Assembly (NCBI GenBank): GCA_937139495.1
Contig: CAKZQC010000008.1
Location: 17,511 to 81,510, forward strand
Reading direction: 5' to 3'
Source of the DNA: an uncultured Saprospiraceae bacterium
GTDB taxonomy: Bacteria; Bacteroidota; Bacteroidia; Chitinophagales; Saprospiraceae
DNA length: 64,000 bases
Each line of letters opens with the position of its first letter. Within the stretch, counting starts at the first letter, position 1. The position numbers and the translations under genes are program-made. The notes beneath the pieces were generated by a model. The model did no database searches. It was not told the origin of the DNA and saw only the letters and a list, made by a program, of their open reading frames with translations. Below, one piece after another: positions 8,918 through 17,194 of this stretch.

Positions 8918-9556
8918 TTATTCGTATTCGTCTTGTTGTTGTTCTATTATATACATATCCTTCCCAAAGGAATGAAAAAATTTTTCTCTCATTTGCGTAT
9001 AGGCAGGCTTGGATTCGTCAAATAAAATGAGGGCAAAACTGTATAATTCTGTTCCCATAATGACCAGTTGTGTATGCAGTGTAAAATCTTCGCCTGCGAT
9101 TACGGCACGCATACCTTCATAGATTCCTTGACTCAAAAACGGTTCCGATACCTCTACTACTCCTTTGAGTGGTATCGCCATATCTTTCAGAATTTGCTGA
9201 TAATAAACCTCTTTTTCGGGTCTATTTTCCATATCTAAAGCAAAATCAGGCTCTCGTTCCAAGTCTGCAATACTCACTAGTATCTCGTACTTATTTCGTT
9301 TCAGTCGCCACTCTACACGCCCTGTTCTTTTTTTCTGTCGAGGTTCTCTAGGAAAACCAACATAATAGCCTTCATTCAAATTTACTTTAATCCAATCCTT
9401 GGGTATCACCCCATCTCCTATCGTCAAAGTATCTTCTAGTATGGTTTCGGTTGCTTCCAAGGCTGCCATATCTTTATCTTCTTGGCTTTGTGATTGGCAA
9501 CAGCACAACAGAAATATAAAACAACCACAAAGGAAAAAAGAAAAGCTATTTTTCAT
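8918..9556 (-). CDS. Putative lipoprotein of unknown function
   Basis: The 212-residue protein begins with a hydrophobic leader (residues 5-17) ending in LLCCCQS. This is a lipobox-like site with lipidation possible at one of Cys18-20, so it is probably anchored in a membrane facing the periplasm. The mature part starts with a short acidic linker, then a compact domain with PKDWIKVNLNEGYYVGFP, reminiscent of PsbP-like or small periplasmic stress proteins. I cannot assign the family. It precedes nnr by 8 bases. Confidence 0.75.
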   Translation of the reverse strand: MKNSFSFFLCGCFIFLLCCCQSQSQEDKDMAALEATETILEDTLTIGDGVIPKDWIKVNLNEGYYVGFPREPRQKKRTGRVEWRLKRNKYEILVSIADLEREPDFALDMENRPEKEVYYQQILKDMAIPLKGVVEVSEPFLSQGIYEGMRAVIAGEDFTLHTQLVIMGTELYSFALILFDESKPAYTQMREKFFHSFGKDMYIIEQQQDEYE

Positions 9557-9609
9557 AACACAAGAACAGATCTAAATAGTAAAAAGGTATTGCTTATAGT
9601 AAAGGTTAC

Positions 9610-9627
9610 TTACGAATCTATTCGTAA
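9610..9627. repeat. 18-bp palindrome, copy 1
   Basis: TTACGAATCTATTCGTAA is a palindrome with two central unpaired bases. The same 18-mer with one change occurs at 17169-17186. It lies upstream of the lipoprotein gene and could be an operator or a small mobile palindrome. Confidence 0.45.
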
Positions 9628-9656
9628 CAACTTCTACTATCCAAAGATAGACAGAA

Positions 9657-9682
9657 GTTGTTAAAAAAGACTTTTTAACAAC
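9657..9682 (-). terminator. Hairpin downstream of ubiD
   Basis: GTTGTTAAAAA (9657-9667) pairs exactly with TTTTTAACAAC (9672-9682) across a 4-base loop, about 100 bases past the ubiD stop. The T-run is inside the stem rather than after it, so termination is plausible but not certain. The rest of the gap 9557-9785 holds no gene. Confidence 0.35.
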
Positions 9683-9785
9683 ATTTGTATTTCTTTTTTG
9701 TTAGAAATAGTCTATTTTATGGCAGTCGTTTGAAGTAAAGTCGTCCAAAGCAATGAAATTGTTAAAAAAACTTCATTAGACATTA

Positions 9786-11621
9786 TTACAAAACACCATA
9801 TAAATCACCTCCTTTTGCAAACAATTTATCGACACTTGCCTTTGTTTTGGCATCTACTTCTAGTGGCGGTGCATGATGTGGTTTGATTCGAGCATCAATA
9901 ATCAATGCACCTCTACACCCCCAATGTTTAAATTCTACAAAACTATCCAGCCCATGAATATCATGCGATGGATTGGAACGAGTAAAGGTCACCCATACAA
10001 AATTATTGAGCGTAGCCGTCACAAAATCACTGTCATCTACTACCAAAATTAATGGCACAGCATCAGAATCAAAATTACTTGCTATCGTTTGCTTTAGCTG
10101 CTCTATTTCTTGGTAGGCTTTGCCAATTTCTTGATACTTACTGGCTTGTATTGCCAATATTCCTTTTTGTACAAACTTAGGATTGGAGAAACCTACTGGC
10201 AACTTGAAATCCTGTGGTAATTCTGCCTTCAAGGTTCTTTTCTTATCGCCACAACACGCCATCACTAGCTTGGAACCAGCATTCCAGCCATCGCCCGAAT
10301 AATCCAAGGTATCAATCGTTGTCTTTGTCTGAAAATGCAAATCTCTTGTCCAATCGATCCGCTCCAATACGTGGTGCATGAACTGTCGTACATCGTGCGT
10401 ATTCAAACTAGGGTCATCGCTTTGATCCGCTATAATCAGATATTTCGCCAACGTTGTTTGTCCTTTGCCTAGCAAGTGATTGGCAATCGTTAATATTTCT
10501 TCTGGTTTTTTTTCTCTAAACGGCATATAGCGTTCGCTCCCAATAGCCAACAACAGCGGGTGTACCCCTGCGGCATCTACGGCATTCACTTCCTTGAGCC
10601 CCGGAAACTCTTGTGGAGCCAATTCCTTGACTAATTCGTGTATCAAATAGCCAAAACTAGAATCTTCTGCGGGTGGACGACTTACGACCGAAAAATGCCA
10701 TAAGGCATCTTTTCGATGATACACTTTATCGACTTCCATTACTGGAAAATCATGCTCCAAGCTATAGTATCCTAAATGATCTCCAAAAGGACCTTCACGC
10801 ATTTTTTTGTTCTTGACAATCGTACCTGTTATACAAAAATCGGCATCTGCCGACAACGTATGTCCGTCTTGCTGAAAGTATCGGAAGGCTCGTCCGTTGA
10901 GCAATCCCGCAAACGTCAATTCTGACAAATCTTCTGGCAAGGGCATGATTGCAGAAAAAGCATTGGAAGGTGGACCTCCTACAAAAACACTTACCCGAAA
11001 AGGTTCATCTGTTTGATTGTAAGCGGTATGGTGCACCCCAATTCCTCGATGGAGTTGGTAATGTAGCCCTATTTCTTTGTTTCTTTCATAATCGTTGCCA
11101 CTCAACTGAATGCGATACATACCCAAGTTAGATTTCATAATATTGTTATCATTGGGAGCCATCGAAAAAACTTGCGGCAAGGTCACAAATGCACCGCCGT
11201 CCATGGGCCAAGATTTGACTTGTGGCAACTTATCTATTGTCGTTTGTCCGTACGTTATCGGCTTACTAAATCTTGCCTTACGAGGCAATCCATTCAATGC
11301 AAAAAAAGGAGATTTCCAATAACGCCCTGGGTTTTTGAGGACTTGTATAGGGTCTATTTTGAGCTCAATGATTCGCTGTACTTGCTCCATCGTATGACGG
11401 AACAAAAAGCGTGTTCTATCGGTCGTACCATATAGGTTCGAAACTGCCTGAAAAGGACTGCCTTTTACGTTTTCGAATAGAATAGCAGGACCTTTGGCAT
11501 CAAACACACGACGGTGTACTTCTGCCATTTCCAAGTCGGGGTCTAGTTCCGTTTTGATGCGCAACAACTGCCCACTTTTTTCTAAATCCTGTACCGCATG
11601 ACGGAGACTTTTGTAGCTCAT
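9786..11621 (-). CDS. ubiD: UbiD-family (prenylated-FMN) decarboxylase, menaquinone type
   Basis: The 611-residue protein begins with the typical UbiD N-terminus (MSYKSLRHAVQDLEKSGQLL, then FENVKGSPFQAVSNLYGT). It carries the family core GPFGDHLGYYS and LEHDFPVMEVDKVYHRKDA and the C-terminal HGLDSFVEFKHWGCRGALII. UbiD enzymes use prenylated FMN, made by UbiX, to decarboxylate aromatic or alpha,beta-unsaturated acids. In Bacteroidota the ~600-residue form is usually assigned to menaquinone biosynthesis. No ubiX or other quinone gene is adjacent, so that role is inference. It begins 102 bases after the smc stop on the same strand and is probably read with smc or from its own promoter. Confidence 0.9.
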   Translation of the reverse strand: MSYKSLRHAVQDLEKSGQLLRIKTELDPDLEMAEVHRRVFDAKGPAILFENVKGSPFQAVSNLYGTTDRTRFLFRHTMEQVQRIIELKIDPIQVLKNPGRYWKSPFFALNGLPRKARFSKPITYGQTTIDKLPQVKSWPMDGGAFVTLPQVFSMAPNDNNIMKSNLGMYRIQLSGNDYERNKEIGLHYQLHRGIGVHHTAYNQTDEPFRVSVFVGGPPSNAFSAIMPLPEDLSELTFAGLLNGRAFRYFQQDGHTLSADADFCITGTIVKNKKMREGPFGDHLGYYSLEHDFPVMEVDKVYHRKDALWHFSVVSRPPAEDSSFGYLIHELVKELAPQEFPGLKEVNAVDAAGVHPLLLAIGSERYMPFREKKPEEILTIANHLLGKGQTTLAKYLIIADQSDDPSLNTHDVRQFMHHVLERIDWTRDLHFQTKTTIDTLDYSGDGWNAGSKLVMACCGDKKRTLKAELPQDFKLPVGFSNPKFVQKGILAIQASKYQEIGKAYQEIEQLKQTIASNFDSDAVPLILVVDDSDFVTATLNNFVWVTFTRSNPSHDIHGLDSFVEFKHWGCRGALIIDARIKPHHAPPLEVDAKTKASVDKLFAKGGDLYGVL

Positions 11622-11723
11622 ATTTTATATTTATTGGTATAACAGAACAAACACCTTATGATGTCGCTTCCATTATTAAACAAAGATATTGTTCTTGGGT
11701 TGACTCACAAGGCATTCTATTCC

Positions 11724-14700
11724 TTAAGTCACCGTTTCCAATGCTCTAAAGTCAACAGGCACTACCCGCGAAACGCCTTGTACCATTGTCACGCCATACA
11801 TAATATCGACCGCTTCCATTGTTTTTTTATTGTGTGTCACAATTATAAATTGCGAATTTTTAGAAAAGTCCTTTACAATGTTATTAAACTTCGCAATGTT
11901 TGCATCATCTAGCGGAGCATCAACTTCGTCAAAAATACAGAAAGGAGCAGGCTTGAGCAAGTAGAGCGAAAATAACAAAGCTGTAGCTGTCAGCGTTTTC
12001 TCTCCACCCGAAAGTTGATTAATCGAAAGTGGACGTTTACCTTTTGGTTTAGCAATAATATCTATACCAGATTCGAGGGGCGTTTCTGGATTGGTCAACA
12101 ACAAATCACAGGTATCATCTTCCAAAAACAGACTTCTAAAAACTTCTATAAAATGCTCCCGCACTTGATTGAATGCCTTCATAAACTGCTTGGTTGCTTT
12201 CGTTTCTATCTCTGCGATGGTATCCAAAAGATTCTTTTTGGCATCGTCCAAATCTGCTCTTTGTTTACGAATAACTTCATAACGCTCTTGGATTTCGTCG
12301 TAGGCTTCGATTGCCATCGGATTGATACTACCGTAATTCTGTAAGCGTGTCCGCAACTGATTGACATTTGATTCTAGTACCGACTCCTCATATTCGGGAT
12401 TCGGGCTTTCGTTAATCAAGTCGTTCATTTTGACTTCAAATTCTACATTTAGTCGCTCCGCAATCGTAGTCAATTGCAACTTCACTTCATTGAACTTGCC
12501 TTCCAATTTGGCGATTAGCTGAACCAATTGGTTGTAATTGCGCTGTACTTCTCGCAACTCTTTCTCTGCCTGAGTAGCATTGCCACGCACCTCAAAAAAT
12601 TCTTTTTCGGCTATCGTTTGTGCATTCTGATAATCCTTTTTGAGCTCATACCATTCCGCCAATTGTACATTAACTTGCTTTATTTCCTCTTCCGTTTCCG
12701 AAAGATTACCACCTGATTCTTCTAGTAGTTTTTGGTCCGTTTTGTACTGGTCACGTAGTTCCTTGTATTGCTGATGGCTATAGTCCAGCTCTTTTTCTAC
12801 TGCCGCAATCGTATTTTGTTGCTTGACTTGCTCGATGTGCATACGATTGTACGCACTAGACGTTTCCGACATTTGAGAAGCTATTTCCTGTACCGCGCTT
12901 CCTTTGTCTGCCATATCTCGTTGCAGGGTATTTTTTTGCTGTTGCAATGCCTGCAATTCTGTCCCAATAAGCTGCTGTCGCTCTGCTTGCTTTTGGGTTT
13001 GTGTCTGATAACTTTCTATCAGCGTTAAATTTTCAGTACGAAACTGCTCAAAACTATCTATTTTGGATTGTATCGCCACCGCTTGGCGAATAATTTTATT
13101 GAGCTGCTGCTCTAGTTGTTGTATTTCTCGTTGGTAGTTTGCTTGACGCAATTGTTGTTGTGCTCGCTTCAAGTCTTGCACTTCTTGTTGCCATTTGGTC
13201 ACCGTTACGGTTAACGTTTCTATTTGCTTTTCTAGCAATTCTAGATTCTTTTTTCTACCAATTTTTTTGCCCTCAAAAGCTCCCACATAGCCACCCTTGG
13301 TAGCAAACGGGCGTTGAATAAACTTGCCATCGAGTGTCAACCAAATTTTACCGTCAGTCAATTGTTCTTGTGCCAACGGTTTTTCCGTAATATAGACATT
13401 GCTCAAAAGGTGCTGTGCCAAAGCACGATAAGGGGCGTCAAACTGCACAACATCTATTGCCGCTATGCCTTCTTCTGTGGCTGCGGTCGTGCTGTTTTCA
13501 GGAAATTGCTCTAGCAAAAAAAAGTTGGCTTTCCCTTTTTTATTAGCCTCCAATAATTCGATTGCCTTCAGTGCTTCCGCAAAATTCTGCACCACGAAAT
13601 AGCTCAAGTACTCTTCAAGGTAATTCTCAATAGCGGTACGATAAGTTGGTTCACAATAGAACAAATCCGATACGAGCGGAGCATTGTCCGCCCATGTTTT
13701 GTTCTTGCTCAAAAATTTGATGGATTCCGAAAAGCCTTCCATGTTTTCGACCAAACTTTTTAGCAGTTTAAATTCGTTGTTTTTGGAATCTAATTGTCGA
13801 GCAGTTTGTGCCAGCTGTTCGCTAGCGTCGTCGAGCTGTTGATTATTTTTTTCCAAATCTACCTTCCGCTTTTCCTCCTTATCTTTGAGTTGCTGCAAGG
13901 TGTGCTCTTCTGTTTTTTGTAGTTTTTGGAGTTGTACTGATTCAGCCGTTATTGCTTTTATTTCGGTGCTACGAGTCGCTATATTTTCTTGAATCCTATC
14001 TACATTTCGTTGAGCAGATTCTTGTTGATTTTGTAGTACTGCCTGCTCTTTTTCTAGCTGAAACAAAGCATTGTCTAGCTTCTTTTGTTCCATCACAAAT
14101 TCCTCTAATTGAGCTTTGGTATTGCCATGCAATTGACGTACTTTTTCCAATGCAATTTTAGCATCTGCCAAATCGGAACTAACCGTCTTGCCAGCCTCAA
14201 AAGCTTTGTCCAAACGTTCGCTTTGGTTATCTATTTGCTCTTCGGTCTGTGTTAATCGTTTTTTGTTTTGGGCAATTCGCTCATCAAGTTGCGTCGTCGA
14301 TTGTTGTATAAACAGCGTTTTTTGCGTCAGCATTTTGCTATCGTTTTCTTTGCCTTTTATCTTGCCGATAAGGCTACTCAACTGGCGTTGAGCTTGAGCG
14401 AGTTGTTGCTCTTTTTGGAGCGTCCCCGATTGGCTTTTTTCTACCGTCTTTTCGAGTGCCTGTATGGCTTTTTCTGCTGTTTTTTTATTTTCGCTTTCTG
14501 TTGTTATTTGGTTATCCAATGTCTTGTAGTCCGCTTTACAAGATGCTATTTTGAAATAAGAAAGCTCCAAACTGAACTTTCGGTACTCATCTTTTAGCTC
14601 AAAATAAGCTTTGGCACGTTTTGCCTGTTTTTCTAAACTTTTTAGATTTTTTTCTATCTCAAAAACCAAATCTTCGACTCGTTCCAAGTCAGCCTCCGTA

Positions 14701-15248
14701 CTTTTGAGTTTAGAGAGTGTTTCTTTTTTTCTAATCTTATATTTCGATACGCCTGCGGCTTGCTCAAATAATTTGGAGCGAGAGTTTTCCTTGTCGGCAA
14801 GTAAGTCATCGACCATACCGAGTGCTATAATCGCATAAGAATCCGACCCCATTCCTGTATCCGAAAGTAGATTGGCAATATCCTTCAAGCGACACTTGAC
14901 ACCATTGAGATAATAGGCACTAGAACCGTCCTTGAATAGCGTTCGCTTAATAGAAACCTGTTGGTATTCCATTGGCAACACGCCCTTATCATTATCAAAA
15001 ACCAGCGTCACTTCTGCCATTCCTGCCGCCTTCCTCGCCTTGGTTCCATTGAAGATAACCGAAGTCATGCTTTCAGAACGAAGTTGTTTTGTTTTTTGCT
15101 CGCCCAATACCCAGCGTATTGCATCTACAATATTGGATTTGCCACAGCCATTGGAGCCAACAACCCCAATTACATCTTCGCCAAAATTAATAATTGTCCG
15201 ATCGGCAAAACTCTTAAAACCTTTGATTTCTAAACTAACTAAACGCAT
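11724..15248 (-). CDS. smc: Chromosome partition protein SMC
   Basis: The full-length 1174-residue SMC ATPase has Walker A GSNGCGKSN (31-39, Lys37) at the N-terminus, long heptad-rich arms (about 170-500 and 690-1010), and a hinge around 520-660. The C-terminal head has signature LSGGEKTL (1079-1086) and Walker B CIFDEVDAPLD with Asp1107/Glu1108. SMC dimers with ScpA/ScpB organise and separate chromosomes by loop extrusion. scpA/scpB are not here. The gene is complete and undisturbed. Confidence 0.97.
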   Translation of the reverse strand: MRLVSLEIKGFKSFADRTIINFGEDVIGVVGSNGCGKSNIVDAIRWVLGEQKTKQLRSESMTSVIFNGTKARKAAGMAEVTLVFDNDKGVLPMEYQQVSIKRTLFKDGSSAYYLNGVKCRLKDIANLLSDTGMGSDSYAIIALGMVDDLLADKENSRSKLFEQAAGVSKYKIRKKETLSKLKSTEADLERVEDLVFEIEKNLKSLEKQAKRAKAYFELKDEYRKFSLELSYFKIASCKADYKTLDNQITTESENKKTAEKAIQALEKTVEKSQSGTLQKEQQLAQAQRQLSSLIGKIKGKENDSKMLTQKTLFIQQSTTQLDERIAQNKKRLTQTEEQIDNQSERLDKAFEAGKTVSSDLADAKIALEKVRQLHGNTKAQLEEFVMEQKKLDNALFQLEKEQAVLQNQQESAQRNVDRIQENIATRSTEIKAITAESVQLQKLQKTEEHTLQQLKDKEEKRKVDLEKNNQQLDDASEQLAQTARQLDSKNNEFKLLKSLVENMEGFSESIKFLSKNKTWADNAPLVSDLFYCEPTYRTAIENYLEEYLSYFVVQNFAEALKAIELLEANKKGKANFFLLEQFPENSTTAATEEGIAAIDVVQFDAPYRALAQHLLSNVYITEKPLAQEQLTDGKIWLTLDGKFIQRPFATKGGYVGAFEGKKIGRKKNLELLEKQIETLTVTVTKWQQEVQDLKRAQQQLRQANYQREIQQLEQQLNKIIRQAVAIQSKIDSFEQFRTENLTLIESYQTQTQKQAERQQLIGTELQALQQQKNTLQRDMADKGSAVQEIASQMSETSSAYNRMHIEQVKQQNTIAAVEKELDYSHQQYKELRDQYKTDQKLLEESGGNLSETEEEIKQVNVQLAEWYELKKDYQNAQTIAEKEFFEVRGNATQAEKELREVQRNYNQLVQLIAKLEGKFNEVKLQLTTIAERLNVEFEVKMNDLINESPNPEYEESVLESNVNQLRTRLQNYGSINPMAIEAYDEIQERYEVIRKQRADLDDAKKNLLDTIAEIETKATKQFMKAFNQVREHFIEVFRSLFLEDDTCDLLLTNPETPLESGIDIIAKPKGKRPLSINQLSGGEKTLTATALLFSLYLLKPAPFCIFDEVDAPLDDANIAKFNNIVKDFSKNSQFIIVTHNKKTMEAVDIMYGVTMVQGVSRVVPVDFRALETVT

Positions 15249-15321
15249 TCAATAGTGTTGTGGAAATTTTTGACTGTTTCCATTATTACAAAAAGTGAGC
15301 AAAGATAAACATTCGGAGAAC

Positions 15322-15364
15322 TATAAAAAAAAATAAGGTTGCCTTTTGCAAGACAACCTTATTT
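15322..15364 (-). terminator. Terminator after the tandem secreted-protein genes
   Basis: AAATAAGGTTG (15331-15341) pairs with CAACCTTATTT (15354-15364). On the minus strand the hairpin is followed by a run of T, so it ends transcription of the gene at 15391-15999 before smc. Confidence 0.8.
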
Positions 15365-15390
15365 CTTCTAAAAAAAGAAATTGCTAAATA

Positions 15391-15999
15391 TTAGAATTTC
15401 AATTGATCTGCGGTGATTTCTTCACCATCAACTACCATTTTGAATTTAGACAAATCTACTTCTCCTTTGTATCTAGAAGTAGAGACTACATTCAACTGAA
15501 TGTTTACATCTTCCTTGATTTTTTTCATATTTTCTAGTACACGAGCTGCTTCTTCTGCGTTTTCTGCACGAGCTGCAATCACATCTACGTTAATATCTTT
15601 AGAAAGTACGCCACCGTCATTCATAGCAAAATAACCGGGAGTTTTGATAGTGATCGTGATTTCTTCTTCCAAATCTTTACCACCAATACTGATTACTTTG
15701 TCCAAGTTTCCTGCTTTAACGATATACGTTTCACCGTCTTTTTCTCCTTCTATCGTGTAGCGTCCTGCTTTGACCAATTGGCTCAATACTGCTTCTGGTA
15801 CATTGGCTTTGATTTCGAGTTCTACACGAATGGTACCTTCGTCCCAAGGAGCTGCGTTGATGGCTTTGTTTTTAATATCAATTTTGACGTTTGGACACTC
15901 TTCTGGATTCAAAGATTTGACCAATGTTTTGTCTGATTCTTGTGCTATTGCAAAGTTTCCTGCCAATAGCAATGCCAATAAAAATGAAAAAGCTTTCAT
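15391..15999 (-). CDS. Secreted protein, tandem paralogue 1 (DUF4097-like)
   Basis: The 202-residue protein has a signal peptide (MKAFSFLLALLLAGNFAIAQ, cleavage about residue 19-20). The mature part has the segments NAAPWDEGTIRVELEIKAN, AGRYTIEGEKDGE and TITIKTPGYFAM. It aligns along its length with the next gene upstream (for example PWDEGTIR-ELEI-ANxPEAV, QLVKAGRYT, KTPGY), so the pair arose by tandem duplication. The repetitive beta-strand pattern resembles DUF4097/adhesin-like beta-helix proteins, but this is a weak resemblance. No T9SS tail is present; it probably resides in the periplasm. Confidence 0.8.
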   Translation of the reverse strand: MKAFSFLLALLLAGNFAIAQESDKTLVKSLNPEECPNVKIDIKNKAINAAPWDEGTIRVELEIKANVPEAVLSQLVKAGRYTIEGEKDGETYIVKAGNLDKVISIGGKDLEEEITITIKTPGYFAMNDGGVLSKDINVDVIAARAENAEEAARVLENMKKIKEDVNIQLNVVSTSRYKGEVDLSKFKMVVDGEEITADQLKF

Positions 16000-16074
16000 A
16001 ATAAGTTGTTTTTTTTTGTAATGTAATATTAGTGTGAATGTATTAGATATTAGACATGCTCTAAAAGGTTTCCA

Positions 16075-16827
16075 TTAATCTGGAATTCCATCTGCATTAT
16101 CATCGTACTCAAAATCAAGTGGATCACCATTGATCAAGATTTCGCCATACAATTCTTGGGTTTGCTTGATGGAAGGCATTTTGCTTGTTGGGGTTTTAGC
16201 AGTAGTCTTCTTTTGTGCAGCAGATTTTGGTTGCTTTACAGCAGGAGCAATTCCGTGATTTATTTTATCCTCACTCTTTACTTTATCCTCGCTTTCTTTG
16301 TACACAAAACGATAAGTAACCTCTACTTTTTCTTTGATGACGCTCATCTTCTGGATAATGGTCTTCGCTTCTTGTGTAGAACCTGCTCTATCCAATACAC
16401 CTGCTACTGCATCTGCATCCAAGTGTTTTTTGATTTTGCCATCTTCTACAGCATAATATCCCGGAGTTTTTGCAAATACTTTGACTTGATCATCAAGATC
16501 AGTATCTCCTACGGTTACTGTTTTGTCCAAGTTGACAGCAGATACTACCAATGCACCCTCTACTATTTTAGAAGTCAAGGTGTAGCGTCCAGCTTTGACC
16601 AATTGATTGACTACTGCTTCTGGGAAATTAGCTGTAATCTCCAATTCGATACGAATCGTTCCTTCGTCCCAAGGTTGAGCATCTATGCCACTATTTTTGA
16701 AATTTAAGTCAATGACCGACGTTCCTTGAGGGTCTAGGGTTTTGACTAATGTTTTGTGCGTGTCTTGTGCGTGTGTACTAACTGCCACACCTAAAAACAA
16801 AGCAAACATTAAAAAAGTCTTTTTCAT
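16075..16827 (-). CDS. Secreted protein, tandem paralogue 2
   Basis: The 250-residue protein has a signal peptide ending near THAQ (residue 21). The first ~160 residues align with the protein encoded at 15391-15999 (shared PWDEGTIR, QLVKAGRYT, KTPGYY). It differs by a lysine/threonine-rich linker (about 180-215, KSAAQKKTTAKTPTSK) and a C-terminal acidic end DFEYDDNADGIPD. That end resembles the calcium-binding D-x-D-x-D-G motifs of thrombospondin type 3 repeats. The 75-base spacing and orientation suggest one operon. Function unknown. Confidence 0.8.
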   Translation of the reverse strand: MKKTFLMFALFLGVAVSTHAQDTHKTLVKTLDPQGTSVIDLNFKNSGIDAQPWDEGTIRIELEITANFPEAVVNQLVKAGRYTLTSKIVEGALVVSAVNLDKTVTVGDTDLDDQVKVFAKTPGYYAVEDGKIKKHLDADAVAGVLDRAGSTQEAKTIIQKMSVIKEKVEVTYRFVYKESEDKVKSEDKINHGIAPAVKQPKSAAQKKTTAKTPTSKMPSIKQTQELYGEILINGDPLDFEYDDNADGIPD

Positions 16828-17080
16828 TGGTTATAATGTTTTGTGAATTAAGCATCTATTATACTAAAACTATTTCAATATTCGAGTACAACGATTAGCC
16901 AAATTCGGTGAAAGAGTAATAATTATGTATGTGTGTGTGTGTGTGCATCTATGATTTGTTGTTATCTCGTTTGTTAGAAATAACAACCAACCATTATATT
17001 ATAACCCTTATAGTTCAAAAATGATTCCTATATTGCTTTTTAAGAAAAAAAATTTGAGAAACTGCCAAGTATTTTCATAC
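16828..17080. other. Gene-free stretch with a (GT)n tract
   Basis: No plausible reading frame is seen between the two secreted-protein units. It holds a (GT)7 tract at 16931-16945 and AT-rich sequence that probably contains the promoter of the gene starting at 16827 (minus strand). Terminator structures for the upstream minus-strand gene occupy 17081-17194. A solo ATTAGACATGCTCTAA sits at 16049-16064, just outside, and resembles the ends of the element at 47360-47528. Confidence 0.5.
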
Positions 17081-17114
17081 AAAAAGACCAATTCCCTGTG
17101 GTAGAGAATTGGTC
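17081..17114 (-). terminator. Terminator after the SprB-repeat protein gene
   Basis: GACCAATTC (17086-17094) pairs with GAATTGGTC (17106-17114). On the minus strand a T5 run follows. It is about 80 bases past the stop of the gene at 17193-19955. Confidence 0.75.
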
Positions 17115-17160
17115 CAATTAATGAAGTTGTCATCAACCTACAAATAAGCAGTTGATTATT

Positions 17161-17194
17161 AGAGGTTATTGCGAATAGATTCGTAATAACCTCT
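17161..17194. repeat. 34-bp palindrome containing palindrome copy 2
   Basis: AGAGGTTATT (17161-17170) pairs with AATAACCTCT (17185-17194). The core TTGCGAATAGATTCGTAA (17169-17186) is, on the other strand, the 18-mer seen at 9610-9627 with one change. It abuts the stop codon of the 17193-19955 gene and may also act as a transcript-end hairpin. Confidence 0.5.

Noticed and set aside
16931..16945. (GT)n tract as phase-variation switch
   Set aside because: It is short, outside any coding frame and not placed at an evident promoter spacer; no support beyond its presence.
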